NCBI GenBank assembly: GCA_023392945.1
Contig: JAEWNB010000085.1
Location: 1-24,753 of the forward strand
Reading direction: 5' to 3'
From: Bacteroidota bacterium
Lineage (GTDB): Bacteria > Bacteroidota > Bacteroidia > Bacteroidales > WCHB1-69
DNA: 24,753 bases
The notes under the pieces were generated by a model. That model ran no database searches. It was given only the letters and a program-made list of their open reading frames with translations, and was not told where the DNA came from. The translations under genes and the position numbers were made by a program. The number at the start of each line of letters is the position of its first letter. Within the stretch, counting starts at the first letter, position 1. Shown piece after piece: positions 16,271 to 24,643 of the stretch.

Positions 16271-16588
16271 TTAATTTTTCAAAGAAGATGAGCCATTTTT
16301 ATCAGCCACTAACTGCTCCTTATTTTTCCCTATAAAGAGATAATAAAGGGTAAGATCGAAAGCCACCAATAAAAAATTGAATCCATATAAAAAAGTAACA
16401 ATATCATGGTTATACATCACTTTATGAATAATTCCAAACAGATAACCCAGCATAATAATTATCATAAAAACAGGACTTTTACCGATAACAATCTTAGTTC
16501 TTAATGATTTAACAATAGAAATTGGCCAGCTGCAAGCAAAGCATAATAACATAAGAATTTCCCATTGACTAATATCACCTCCGTCCAT
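16271..16588 (-). CDS. Small conserved membrane protein, possibly PQ-loop/SemiSWEET-like
   Basis: 105 residues with about three hydrophobic segments (about 9-24, 37-57 and 65-88) and a polar, basic C-terminal tail. The phrase CSWPISIVKSLRTKIVIGKSPVFMIIIMLGYLFGIIHKV recalls small bacterial proteins that I associate with the PQ-loop or SemiSWEET sugar-transporter fold, but there is no actual PQ dipeptide, so the link is weak. The start ATG at 16588 has no better upstream alternative. A -7 box lies about 100 bases upstream. It is probably co-transcribed with the CNNM/CorC gene that starts 24 bases after its stop. I do not know its function. Confidence 0.7.
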   Translation of the reverse strand: MDGGDISQWEILMLLCFACSWPISIVKSLRTKIVIGKSPVFMIIIMLGYLFGIIHKVMYNHDIVTFLYGFNFLLVAFDLTLYYLFIGKNKEQLVADKNGSSSLKN

Positions 16589-16689
16589 ACTGATGATTTT
16601 TATAATTTAAATCTTCTAAATCAAAAAAAATTAATTTTAGAATAATAAATATTTCATTTTTCTGTTAATATTGAATTCAAAAATGCGCA

Positions 16690-16697
16690 CAAAAATA
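16690..16697 (-). promoter_or_regulatory. Bacteroidetes -7 box for the minus-strand pair
   Basis: The minus strand reads TATTTTTG followed by TGCGCA, a perfect TAnnTTTG box. It lies about 100 bases before the ATG at 16588, leaving a fairly long AT-rich leader in which I see no clear structure. No good -33 TTG was found. Confidence 0.4.
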
Positions 16698-16818
16698 CAA
16701 AATATTCTCATTAATTGACACTCCATAAATCAACAAACAAAAATCTCATAATCAACAACATAGGAATCATCTTTTAAAAAAGTGAAAAATAAAACCCAAT
16801 ATATCAAAAATTTTTTTA

Positions 16819-16826
16819 TATCTTTG
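16819..16826 (+). promoter_or_regulatory. Bacteroidetes -7 box for the GT5-DUF4270-glmS operon
   Basis: TATCTTTG followed by CA is a perfect TAnnTTTG match, 18 bases before the ATG at 16845, which gives a very short leader. No -33 TTG is evident in the AT-rich sequence upstream. Confidence 0.5.
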
Positions 16827-16844
16827 CAGCAGAAAACATAAAGT

Positions 16845-17669
16845 ATGTCTAAGAAAAAGATTCTTTACATTGCTCCAGAAATTTTTCCATATATGCCGGA
16901 AAGTTACATTTCCAACATATGTCGCTATTTACCACAGGGGATACAGGAAAGAGAAAACGAGATTCGTACATTTATGCCAAAATATGGTAGTATTAATGAA
17001 CGCAAGAATTTACTTCACGAGGTAATAAGATTATCGGGACAAAATATCATCATTGAAGACACTGACCATCCTTTGATTATAAAGGTAGCATCCTTACAAT
17101 CAGTTAGAATGCAAATTTACTTTATTGACAGTGAAGATTTTTTCAAACGCAAGCAGATATACTTTGATGAGAACGACAACTTCTTTGAAGACAATGATTC
17201 CAGAGCAATATTTTTTGCAAAAGGTGTAGTTGAAACGGTTCGTAAGCTTGGATGGAACCCTGATATTATTCACTGCCATGGTTGGATAAGTGCCCTTATT
17301 CCACTTTTCATCAAAACAACTTACAAGGATAATCCTCTTTTTCAGGATACCAGGATTATATTTTCTGCATACAACGATCAATTTAAAGAAAAATTCTCTA
17401 ACAGTTTTGCAAAGAAACTTAAAATTACCGGCATTCCTAAAGAACACCTCAAGCACTTTAAAGCATCAGGCTATGATTCTATCATCAAAACAGCCGTCGA
17501 CTTTTCAGATGCTGTTGTCATTGCCCATCCTGACGTAAAAACGTCAATTTGTTCTTACCTTAAGACTTATGACAGACCGGTTTTTGTTCATCCGGATTCC
17601 GAAGATTACGTTGATCAATATGATGCCTTTTACGAAAATATTATCAATAAAGAACCTATCTGGTTCTGA
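16845..17669 (+). CDS. Single-domain GT5 (glycogen/starch synthase N-terminal-like) protein
   Basis: 274 residues, about the N-terminal Rossmann half of a GT5 glycogen synthase; normal enzymes have about 480 residues and a second GT1-type domain. Family resemblance is clear in ILYIAPEIFPYMPESYISNICRYLPQGI (about 6-33) and DIIHCHGWISALIPLFIKTTY (about 140-160). Two key motifs are altered: the ADP-glucose-binding K-T/S-G-G is replaced by MPES, and the usual HAHDW appears as HCHGW. Together with the missing C-terminal half this argues against starch or glycogen synthesis; a regulatory, binding or otherwise repurposed role is more likely. It is followed after 15 bases by a DUF4270 lipoprotein and then glmS. 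From memory a GT5-like gene next to DUF4270 recurs in Bacteroidetes, so this short form is probably a genuine family member and not a decayed gene. Confidence 0.8.
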   Translation: MSKKKILYIAPEIFPYMPESYISNICRYLPQGIQERENEIRTFMPKYGSINERKNLLHEVIRLSGQNIIIEDTDHPLIIKVASLQSVRMQIYFIDSEDFFKRKQIYFDENDNFFEDNDSRAIFFAKGVVETVRKLGWNPDIIHCHGWISALIPLFIKTTYKDNPLFQDTRIIFSAYNDQFKEKFSNSFAKKLKITGIPKEHLKHFKASGYDSIIKTAVDFSDAVVIAHPDVKTSICSYLKTYDRPVFVHPDSEDYVDQYDAFYENIINKEPIWF

Positions 17670-17684
17670 TAAATAAATCTTTCA

Positions 17685-18992
17685 ATGAAAAAAATTCCTC
17701 AAATCTTAATTGTACTATTTCTGATAGTATTTGCATTCGGGTGTAAAAATGAATATGATATTATTGGGCTCAATCTGCAAGACCCTGACGAGATACTTGG
17801 CAATGCTTTTTCTGATACCACAACCCTTACTGCTTATTCAATAAGAGAAGATTCAATCAATACCACTAAACTCTCCAACAGCATTTTAGGCTATATTAAA
17901 GATCCGGTTTTTGGTCTCTCGCAAGCCGGAATATATTCTCAATATTTGTTATCGGGAAGCAGTGTTAATTTCGGGAGCAATCCTGTTTTAGATTCAGTGA
18001 TACTCACCATGCAATATGCCGGTTTCTTCGGAGATACTCTTTCTCCACTTACTATCAAAGTTTATGAACTCAGTGAAAGTTTGAACAAAGAGACTAAATA
18101 TTACAATTTTTCTGTAACTGAGTGTAATAATGAAAACCTTGTTTTTGGTAATTTTCAGCTACTACCAAGACCAACCACTCCCATAACAATAGACACAACG
18201 ACTTATGACTCTCACATTAGAATAAGGCTTAGTGATGCACTTGGCATAAAGTTTCTTAATAATTCGGATCAATTAGCAGACAATGCTACTTTTCTTAATT
18301 TTTTCAAGGGATTATTCATAGTTGCCACTGCTTCCAACGGAAGCGGTTCTCTCCTCTATCTTAACATGACCAGTTCTGTTTCCGGCATCAATATCTATTA
18401 TCACAATGATGAAGGAGCTAAGAAATATGCATTAGTATCCAATTCCAATGCAATTTTTTATAATTATTTCTATCATGATTATGATCAATCAACTAATATT
18501 GATTTCAAAAATCAGGTTCTGAACGGAAATACTTCATTAGGAAAACAAAAATTATATGCACAACCCCTTGCAGGTGTTAAGACAAAAATAAATTTTCCTT
18601 ACTTACAAAAAAGCTTTAAAGATCAAGACGTAGTAATTAATAAAGCTGAGTTGATACTTTCTAACATTTCTGAAGATGAATTATATTTCTTTCAACCATA
18701 CAGCTTAGGTCTTCAAGCCATTGTCGATAACGGAATTTCTTATCTTCCTGATGATGCCTATTATACAAGCACTGATTACTTTGGAGGAATATACGATTCA
18801 AATACGAAAGAATATCGATTCCGAATTACGCAATACATTCAACAACTTATATTGCAAAGTGAAGCCGGTCAGGGAATTTATCTTGTTGTGAATGGTGCCG
18901 GTATCCGTGGAAACCGCTTAATTTTTGCCGGAACAGAATATGTTGATCCGGCTAAACGCTTAAGGCTTGAGCTCACCTATACCACTTATTAA
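17685..18992 (+). CDS. DUF4270 lipoprotein
   Basis: 435 residues. The N-terminus MKKIPQILIVLFLIVFAFGC is a lipoprotein signal with the lipid-bearing cysteine at residue 20. The following residues (KNEYD) include acidic positions near +4 and +6, in the manner of Bacteroidetes surface-export signals, so it may face outwards. The family pattern is recognisable as IIGLNLQDPDEILGNAFSDTTTLTAYSIREDSI, GYIKDPVFGLSQAGIYSQYLL, NPVLDSVILTMQYAGFFGDT, and a C-terminal LTYTTY end. Such proteins are all-beta and of unknown function. It is in the same operon as the GT5-like gene (15 bases) and glmS (41 bases). Confidence 0.88.
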   Translation: MKKIPQILIVLFLIVFAFGCKNEYDIIGLNLQDPDEILGNAFSDTTTLTAYSIREDSINTTKLSNSILGYIKDPVFGLSQAGIYSQYLLSGSSVNFGSNPVLDSVILTMQYAGFFGDTLSPLTIKVYELSESLNKETKYYNFSVTECNNENLVFGNFQLLPRPTTPITIDTTTYDSHIRIRLSDALGIKFLNNSDQLADNATFLNFFKGLFIVATASNGSGSLLYLNMTSSVSGINIYYHNDEGAKKYALVSNSNAIFYNYFYHDYDQSTNIDFKNQVLNGNTSLGKQKLYAQPLAGVKTKINFPYLQKSFKDQDVVINKAELILSNISEDELYFFQPYSLGLQAIVDNGISYLPDDAYYTSTDYFGGIYDSNTKEYRFRITQYIQQLILQSEAGQGIYLVVNGAGIRGNRLIFAGTEYVDPAKRLRLELTYTTY

Positions 18993-19033
18993 GAAAGACT
19001 TATTGCTATTAATTATTCTAAATTTATAATGTC

Positions 19034-20875
19034 ATGTGTGGAATTGTAGGATATACAGGAAAACAGGAGGCATATCCGATATTGATTAACGGATTAATCC
19101 GCCTTGAATATCGAGGATATGACAGTGCCGGAATAGCACTTTCTCAAAAAAACAAGATTTCTTTATATAAATGTCGGGGAAAGGTTTCTGATTTAGAGGT
19201 TCATGTTTCTAAAAAAGATAAAAGCGGTACTGCCGGCATTGCCCATACTCGTTGGGCTACTCATGGCGAGCCAAACGATCAAAATGCGCACCCACATTTA
19301 TCTGAAGACGGCAAATTAGCCCTTATTCATAATGGCATTATTGAGAATTACCTTGTATTAAAAAAAGAGTTAATTAATCGGGGCTATAACTTTATAAGTG
19401 ACACAGATACAGAAGTGTTGGTTCATTTGATTCAAGACACCCATAATAGTGAACATGTTTCGTGGCCTGAAGCAGTTAGATTAGCATTAAACGGAGTTGT
19501 GGGGACTTATGCTCTAGTCATCATGACCGAAGACAATCCCTCAGAACTGATTGTTGCCAAAAAAGGGAGCCCTCTTCTTATCGGAATTGGGAATAATGAA
19601 TATTTTATTGCATCTGATGGGGCACCTATTGTTGAGTACACTAAAAAAGTAGTTTATCTTGAAGATGGAGATGTAGCAATTGTAAATCCTTCAAGAAAGT
19701 TGGAAATAACCAACATCAATAATGAAAAAAAACGTCCTTATACTCAAAAACTGGAATTGTCTCTTAATCAATTGGAAAAAGGAGGATTTCCACATTATAT
19801 GTTGAAGGAAATTTATGAACAACCCCGTGCTATTCGTGACAGTATGCGTGGTCGTGTCAATACACAAAAAGATGTTGTTTCCCTTGGAGGTATCATTGAA
19901 TATGAAAATAAGATGATGAATGCAAGGCGATTTATTATTGCAGCTTGTGGAACTTCATGGCATGCGGCACTTGTGGCTGAATATATCTTTGAGAGTCTGG
20001 TCAGGATTCCCGTTGAAGTAGAATATGCTTCAGAATTCAGGTATAGGAATCCTATAATTGATGAAGATGATGTTTTGATTGTTATTTCACAATCCGGTGA
20101 AACTGCCGACACCCTCGCAGCCATCGAACTGGCAAAAAGCAAAGGGGCTACTGTTATCGGAATTTGCAACGTCGTTGGATCTACACTTGCCCGCGAAACT
20201 CATGCCGGATCCTATACCCATGCAGGACCGGAAATTGGAGTTGCCTCCACAAAAGCCTTTACAACCCAAATTACAGTATTGACTCTGATGGCGCTGAGTC
20301 TTGCCAGAAAAAAAGGAAAAATTTCACTCTCCCATTACCATCAGCTAATCAGCGACCTTGAATCAATTCCTGAAAAAATTGAAACTATTTTGAATCAGAA
20401 TGAATATATCAAAGGAATTGCCCAATATTTTCTTACTAAAAAGAATGCTATTTATTTAGGGAGAGGCGTTAATTATCCGGTTGCCCTTGAAGGAGCTCTG
20501 AAATTAAAAGAAATCTCTTACATCCATGCAGAGGGCTACCCTGCTGCTGAGATGAAACATGGCCCCATTGCATTGATTGATGAAGAAATGCCGGTGGTGG
20601 TTATCGCAACCCATCAAGAAACCTATGAAAAAGTTGTAAGCAATATTCAGGAAATAAAAGCCAGAAGGGGTAAAATTATTTCAATTGTAACTGAAGGTGA
20701 TACACAAGTAAAAGGAATGTCAGACTTCTGCATTGAAATTCCACTAACCGAAGAAATTCTCACTCCCTTGGTTTCTTCTATTCCTTTGCAATTGTTGGCA
20801 TATCATGTTGCAGTCCTCAGAGGTTGTGATGTTGATAAACCACGTAATCTTGCCAAATCAGTTTCTGTTGAGTAA
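19034..20875 (+). CDS. glmS: Glutamine-fructose-6-phosphate aminotransferase (isomerising)
   Basis: 613 residues, the normal length. GlmS makes glucosamine-6-phosphate from fructose-6-phosphate and glutamine, the first step towards UDP-GlcNAc for peptidoglycan and lipopolysaccharide. The start at 19034 is fixed by the catalytic Cys2 in MCGIVGYTG, which becomes N-terminal after Met removal. The glutaminase domain (1 to about 230) shows EYRGYDSAGIA, HTRWATHG and HNGIIENY. The two SIS isomerase domains show CGTSWHAA (about 304), SQSGETADT (about 350), ASTKAFTTQ (about 402), AEMKHGPIAL and the conserved C-terminal DKPRNLAKSVSVE. The 41-base gap upstream is too short for a glmS ribozyme, so glucosamine-6-phosphate feedback by that route is excluded here. 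Third gene of the operon. Confidence 0.98.
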   Translation: MCGIVGYTGKQEAYPILINGLIRLEYRGYDSAGIALSQKNKISLYKCRGKVSDLEVHVSKKDKSGTAGIAHTRWATHGEPNDQNAHPHLSEDGKLALIHNGIIENYLVLKKELINRGYNFISDTDTEVLVHLIQDTHNSEHVSWPEAVRLALNGVVGTYALVIMTEDNPSELIVAKKGSPLLIGIGNNEYFIASDGAPIVEYTKKVVYLEDGDVAIVNPSRKLEITNINNEKKRPYTQKLELSLNQLEKGGFPHYMLKEIYEQPRAIRDSMRGRVNTQKDVVSLGGIIEYENKMMNARRFIIAACGTSWHAALVAEYIFESLVRIPVEVEYASEFRYRNPIIDEDDVLIVISQSGETADTLAAIELAKSKGATVIGICNVVGSTLARETHAGSYTHAGPEIGVASTKAFTTQITVLTLMALSLARKKGKISLSHYHQLISDLESIPEKIETILNQNEYIKGIAQYFLTKKNAIYLGRGVNYPVALEGALKLKEISYIHAEGYPAAEMKHGPIALIDEEMPVVVIATHQETYEKVVSNIQEIKARRGKIISIVTEGDTQVKGMSDFCIEIPLTEEILTPLVSSIPLQLLAYHVAVLRGCDVDKPRNLAKSVSVE

Positions 20876-20886
20876 ATCAACATGAT

Positions 20887-23814
20887 ATGTTATTTGATAC
20901 CATTAAAAAGCAATTTGATGGAGAAATACTGAGCGATCTTTCTTCCAAAATTATCTATTCAACTGATGCATCTGTTTATAAAGAGATGCCTATAGGTGTT
21001 GCTTATCCAAAAAGTGAAAAAGATATAATCAGGTTAATTAATTTTGCTTCAGAAAACAATATTACGCTTATTCCTCGTGCTGCCGGAACATCCTTAGCCG
21101 GACAAGTGGTTGGGAATGGGTTAGTAGTTGATATTACTAAACACTTCAGTAAAATATTGGGAGTCAACACAAAAGAGAAATACGCTATAGTTCAGCCGGG
21201 CGTTGTCAGGGACGAATTGAACCGTCAACTTGCACCATTCAATCTATTTTTTGCTCCGGAGACTGCCACGTCAAACCGTTGCCGTATCGGTGGAATGTGC
21301 GGAAATAACTCTTGTGGTGCCAATTCCTTAATTTATGGCAGCACACGCCAACATATCATTTCGCTGAAAGCTATTTTGAGTGACGGCTCGACTGTTGAAT
21401 TTAAGGAGTTATCAGAGAATGAATTTAAGACTAAATGTCTTTTGGAAAATTTTGAGGGAACTCTTTACCGCGAAATAAATAAAATGCTTTCTGGTATTGA
21501 GACTCAGGAAGAGATAAGAAAAGAGTTTCCGGATAAGGAGATAAAGCGTCGCAGTATGGGATATGCAGTAGATGAATTAATTAAGATGCAGCCCTTCACC
21601 AATTCAGGTCAAAAATTCAACTTCTCTTCTCTTTTGGTTGGTTCAGAAGGAACCCTAGCATTTATTACGGAAATTAAAGTTACACTATCTCCTTTGCCTC
21701 CCCCTCACAAAGCATTGCTGTGTATTCAGAACGATATTATGGAAAATGCTTTAGAGGCTAATATATTGGCTCTTAAACATTCACCGGCTTCCATAGAATT
21801 GATTGACAATACTATTTTAGAACTTGCAAAATTAAATATCACTCAAAATAGAAATCGCTTTTTCATTAAAGGTAATCCCGCTGCTATTATCATCATAGAA
21901 ATTATTGAAGATAGTGAAGATAAAGTAAATTCCAAGATTGAGAATATAAATAATGCACTCCGGGATGCAGGAGTTGTCACACACAGCACAGTGATACGAG
22001 GTGAGGAAATGGAAAATGTTTGGTCATTACGTAAAGCAGGACTTGGAATTCTATCAAATTTAAAGGGTGATGCAAAGCCGGTAACCGTGGTAGAAGACAT
22101 TGCAATACAACCATCCAAATATCCTCAATTCTATAAAGAGTTTAAAATTCTCTTACATAAATTAGGATTAAGATGTGCCTTTTATGCTCATATTTCGACG
22201 GGCGAATTGCATAATAAACCCATCTTTAATTTAAAAAATAAAGAAGAAGTAGCAAAATTCCATCAGTTTGCTTATGAGACTGCCTTATTGGTGAAAAAAT
22301 TAGGGGGAATCCTAAGCGGAGAACATGGCGATGGGCGGCTAAGAGGAGAATTTCTATCCTTAATGGTTGGAGAAAAGAATTACCGACTTCTGCAACAAGT
22401 GAAACTTCTTTTTGATCCAAAAAACATCTTTAATGCAGGAAAAATTATTGATGTTCCTCCCATGAACACCCATCTCAGATATGAAAATTATGATGAGAAT
22501 GAAATTATTTCCAAGAAATATACACTGGACACATTTTTTGACTTTTCAGACACGGATGGAATCATAAGAGCTATAGAAAAATGCAATGGCTCTGCTGATT
22601 GCAAAAAATCTCACTTGTTCGGAGGGGCGATGTGTCCCTCCTATCAGGCCACTTTAGATGAAAAAAATGCCACTCGTGCTAGAGCCAATATTCTTCGCGA
22701 ATATATGTCCAATTCAAGGAAAAGAAATCCGTTTAATCATAAAGAAATATTAGAAATACTTGATCTTTGTTTAGCATGCAAGGCTTGTAAATCTGAATGT
22801 CCTTCGAACATAGATATGACAAAACTACGGGCCGAATTTCTTTTCCAATATTATAAACAACATGCTATACCTCTAAGAAACAGGATAATTTCTTTCTTGC
22901 CCTTAATAAATAAAATCGGCATTTACTTTCCCCACCTTTATAACTATTTTTCAACAAATCAAACGCTATCTTCTCTTCTTAAATTTATTATAGGATTTTC
23001 TCAAAAACGTCCTTTTCCATTAATACATAAGTTCTCTTTAAAAAAATGGTCAAAAGAGAATATTCCGGAAATAAAAGATCCAATCAAAACGGTTTATTTA
23101 TTTAACGATGAATTTACTAACTTTCAGGATGTAAGTATTGGAATCACTGCGATATTGTTATTAAGCAAGCTGCACTATCAGGTAAAAATATTGGATAATC
23201 ATTTTTCGGGGAGGACTTTTCTCTCTAAAGGAAATTTAAAAAAGGCGAAAAGGCTGGCTGAAAATAATGTAGAACTGTTTTCCGACATTATAGACAAAAA
23301 CACTCCTCTGGTTGGAATAGAGCCCTCGGCGATTTTGACATTTCGTGACGAATATCCCGAATTAGTGAGAAAATCACTCAAAGAAAAAGCAAAATTGCTA
23401 TCAAATAACACTTTTCTTATTGATGAATTTATTGCCAATGAATATAAGAATGGCCTTATAAATAGGAGTCTCTTTACTACAAAAAATCTTGAAATTCTTT
23501 TTCATTCTCATTGTTATCAAAAAGCCTTATCCGAAAGTTCAAGCAGTATCATGATGATGGAAATCCCTGTTAATTACCGAGTCCGCGAAATAAAATCCGG
23601 TTGTTGCGGAATGGCCGGATCTTTTGGATACGAAAAGGAACATTACGAACTTTCCATGAAAATCGGAGAACTTACTCTTTTTCCGGAAATAAGAAAAAAG
23701 GATCCTAATACCATTATTACTGCCACCGGAACAAGCTGTCGCCACCAAATTAATCACGGAACAGGTGAAAAATCATTTCACCCGATTGAAATCCTCTACA
23801 ATGCTCTTTTGTAA
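20887..23814 (+). CDS. FAD-linked oxidase / Fe-S fusion, D-2-hydroxyacid (D-lactate-type) dehydrogenase
   Basis: 975 residues, the fused form in which a GlcD-like flavoprotein and a GlcF-like Fe-S protein are one chain. The FAD-binding domain (about 30-230) shows IPRAAGTSLAGQVVGNG and RIGGMCGNNSCGANSLIYG. The FAD oxidase C-terminal domain (to about 530) ends with GILSGEHGDGRLRGEF, whose HGDGR touches the flavin and substrate. Fe-S ligands follow in CNGSADCKKSHLFGGAMCPSY (about 565-585) and CLACKACKSECPSN (about 627-640). A CCG domain (HSHCYQKA, then GCCGMAGSFGYEKEHY at about 905) closes the chain. The reaction is probably oxidation of D-lactate or a related 2-hydroxyacid with electrons passed to the membrane quinone pool; the exact substrate cannot be read from sequence. 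Its start is 11 bases after the glmS stop, so it is probably co-transcribed although metabolically unrelated. An overlapping ATG at 20882 is out of frame. Confidence 0.9.
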   Translation: MLFDTIKKQFDGEILSDLSSKIIYSTDASVYKEMPIGVAYPKSEKDIIRLINFASENNITLIPRAAGTSLAGQVVGNGLVVDITKHFSKILGVNTKEKYAIVQPGVVRDELNRQLAPFNLFFAPETATSNRCRIGGMCGNNSCGANSLIYGSTRQHIISLKAILSDGSTVEFKELSENEFKTKCLLENFEGTLYREINKMLSGIETQEEIRKEFPDKEIKRRSMGYAVDELIKMQPFTNSGQKFNFSSLLVGSEGTLAFITEIKVTLSPLPPPHKALLCIQNDIMENALEANILALKHSPASIELIDNTILELAKLNITQNRNRFFIKGNPAAIIIIEIIEDSEDKVNSKIENINNALRDAGVVTHSTVIRGEEMENVWSLRKAGLGILSNLKGDAKPVTVVEDIAIQPSKYPQFYKEFKILLHKLGLRCAFYAHISTGELHNKPIFNLKNKEEVAKFHQFAYETALLVKKLGGILSGEHGDGRLRGEFLSLMVGEKNYRLLQQVKLLFDPKNIFNAGKIIDVPPMNTHLRYENYDENEIISKKYTLDTFFDFSDTDGIIRAIEKCNGSADCKKSHLFGGAMCPSYQATLDEKNATRARANILREYMSNSRKRNPFNHKEILEILDLCLACKACKSECPSNIDMTKLRAEFLFQYYKQHAIPLRNRIISFLPLINKIGIYFPHLYNYFSTNQTLSSLLKFIIGFSQKRPFPLIHKFSLKKWSKENIPEIKDPIKTVYLFNDEFTNFQDVSIGITAILLLSKLHYQVKILDNHFSGRTFLSKGNLKKAKRLAENNVELFSDIIDKNTPLVGIEPSAILTFRDEYPELVRKSLKEKAKLLSNNTFLIDEFIANEYKNGLINRSLFTTKNLEILFHSHCYQKALSESSSSIMMMEIPVNYRVREIKSGCCGMAGSFGYEKEHYELSMKIGELTLFPEIRKKDPNTIITATGTSCRHQINHGTGEKSFHPIEILYNALL

Positions 23815-23815
23815 C

Positions 23816-23854
23816 AAATTATAGGTTATTTTGATAAATAATAATTTATAATTT
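23816..23854. terminator. Weak AT-only inverted repeat at the operon end
   Basis: AAATTATA (23816-23823) can pair with TATAATTT (23847-23854), with an inner TTATTT/AAATAA stem. It begins two bases after the stop codon at 23814. Having no GC pairs in the arms it would be a poor terminator, so this is a low-confidence candidate for the end of the 16845-23814 transcript. Confidence 0.25.
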
Positions 23855-23980
23855 AATGGAGAATAATACAAAAAATTGTTTTCTGAAGAACCATATTAAA
23901 AAAGTTTAGACAGCATAAATGCAATATAGAAAATGTGAATCTTCATTAGTAAAAGAAAACTGAGAGGAATTAATTGATAC

Positions 23981-23996
23981 TATTTTTGTATTTTTG
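23981..23996 (+). promoter_or_regulatory. Two adjacent Bacteroidetes -7 boxes before the LEA14-like gene
   Basis: TATTTTTG occurs twice head-to-tail (23981-23988 and 23989-23996), both perfect TAnnTTTG matches; the second is followed by CA. They lie 49-64 bases before the ATG at 24045. A TTG at 23974 is too close to serve either box at normal spacing. Confidence 0.45.
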
Positions 23997-24044
23997 CATA
24001 TCAAAGAATATTAGGATGTATTGTAAATCAATGAAAATCTTAAA

Positions 24045-24623
24045 ATGAAAAAAATAATCAGTTTATTACTAATTGTTGCCTTGGCAGGCGGCTGTGAAAT
24101 TCTTCAGCAAGCCATCAACATGATAAATTGTAAATACAAGTTATCAAATATTACTGACATCACCTGGGCAGGGATAAATCTGTCCAATATAAAAAGCCCT
24201 ACCGACTTATCCTTTAACGATGCAGCCAAAGCTGCGAAGGCAATTTTGAACAAAGATTTCAGAATCAATTTCAAAGTCAATGTTCAAGCTGTCAACAATG
24301 CCACAACCACAGCAGGTATAAATGGCTTTGATTACATCATGCTTCTTGATGGGTCTCAGATTGCCACCGGGCAATCATCGAATAAAAAAATAACAGTTGC
24401 ACCGAACGGAGGCAAGACCACTATCCCATTTTTAATGAATGTGGATTTAAAGACAGTTCTTACTGGAAAAAATGTTGAAAACATGGTAAACTTTGCAAAA
24501 AACGTTTCAAATTACGGAAAAGGTCAAGCATCTAAAGTCTCAATCAAATTCAGACCCTGGATAAAACTTGGTGATTCATATCAGAAACTGACCTATATCA
24601 CTTTAAATAAAACATTTCAATAA
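24045..24623 (+). CDS. LEA14-like (late embryogenesis abundant type 2) lipoprotein
   Basis: 192 residues. The N-terminus MKKIISLLLIVALAGGC is a lipoprotein signal with the cysteine at residue 17. The mature part begins with CKYKLSNITDITWAGINLSNIKSPTDLSFNDA and continues with beta-rich sequence such as FRINFKVNVQAVNNATTTAGINGFDYIMLLDGSQIATGQ, the single-domain LEA_2 (WHy-like) fold seen in bacterial lipoproteins whose function is not well defined. It is followed after 20 bases by a DUF4293 gene. Promoter boxes lie just upstream, so this appears to start a new transcription unit after the dehydrogenase. Confidence 0.75.
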   Translation: MKKIISLLLIVALAGGCEILQQAINMINCKYKLSNITDITWAGINLSNIKSPTDLSFNDAAKAAKAILNKDFRINFKVNVQAVNNATTTAGINGFDYIMLLDGSQIATGQSSNKKITVAPNGGKTTIPFLMNVDLKTVLTGKNVENMVNFAKNVSNYGKGQASKVSIKFRPWIKLGDSYQKLTYITLNKTFQ

Positions 24624-24643
24624 TCATAAAAACTTAACAAATC

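Noticed and set aside
18993..19033. glmS ribozyme or other riboswitch before glmS
   Set aside because: Only 41 bases separate the preceding stop from the glmS start, too short for the ribozyme, and no conserved core is visible.
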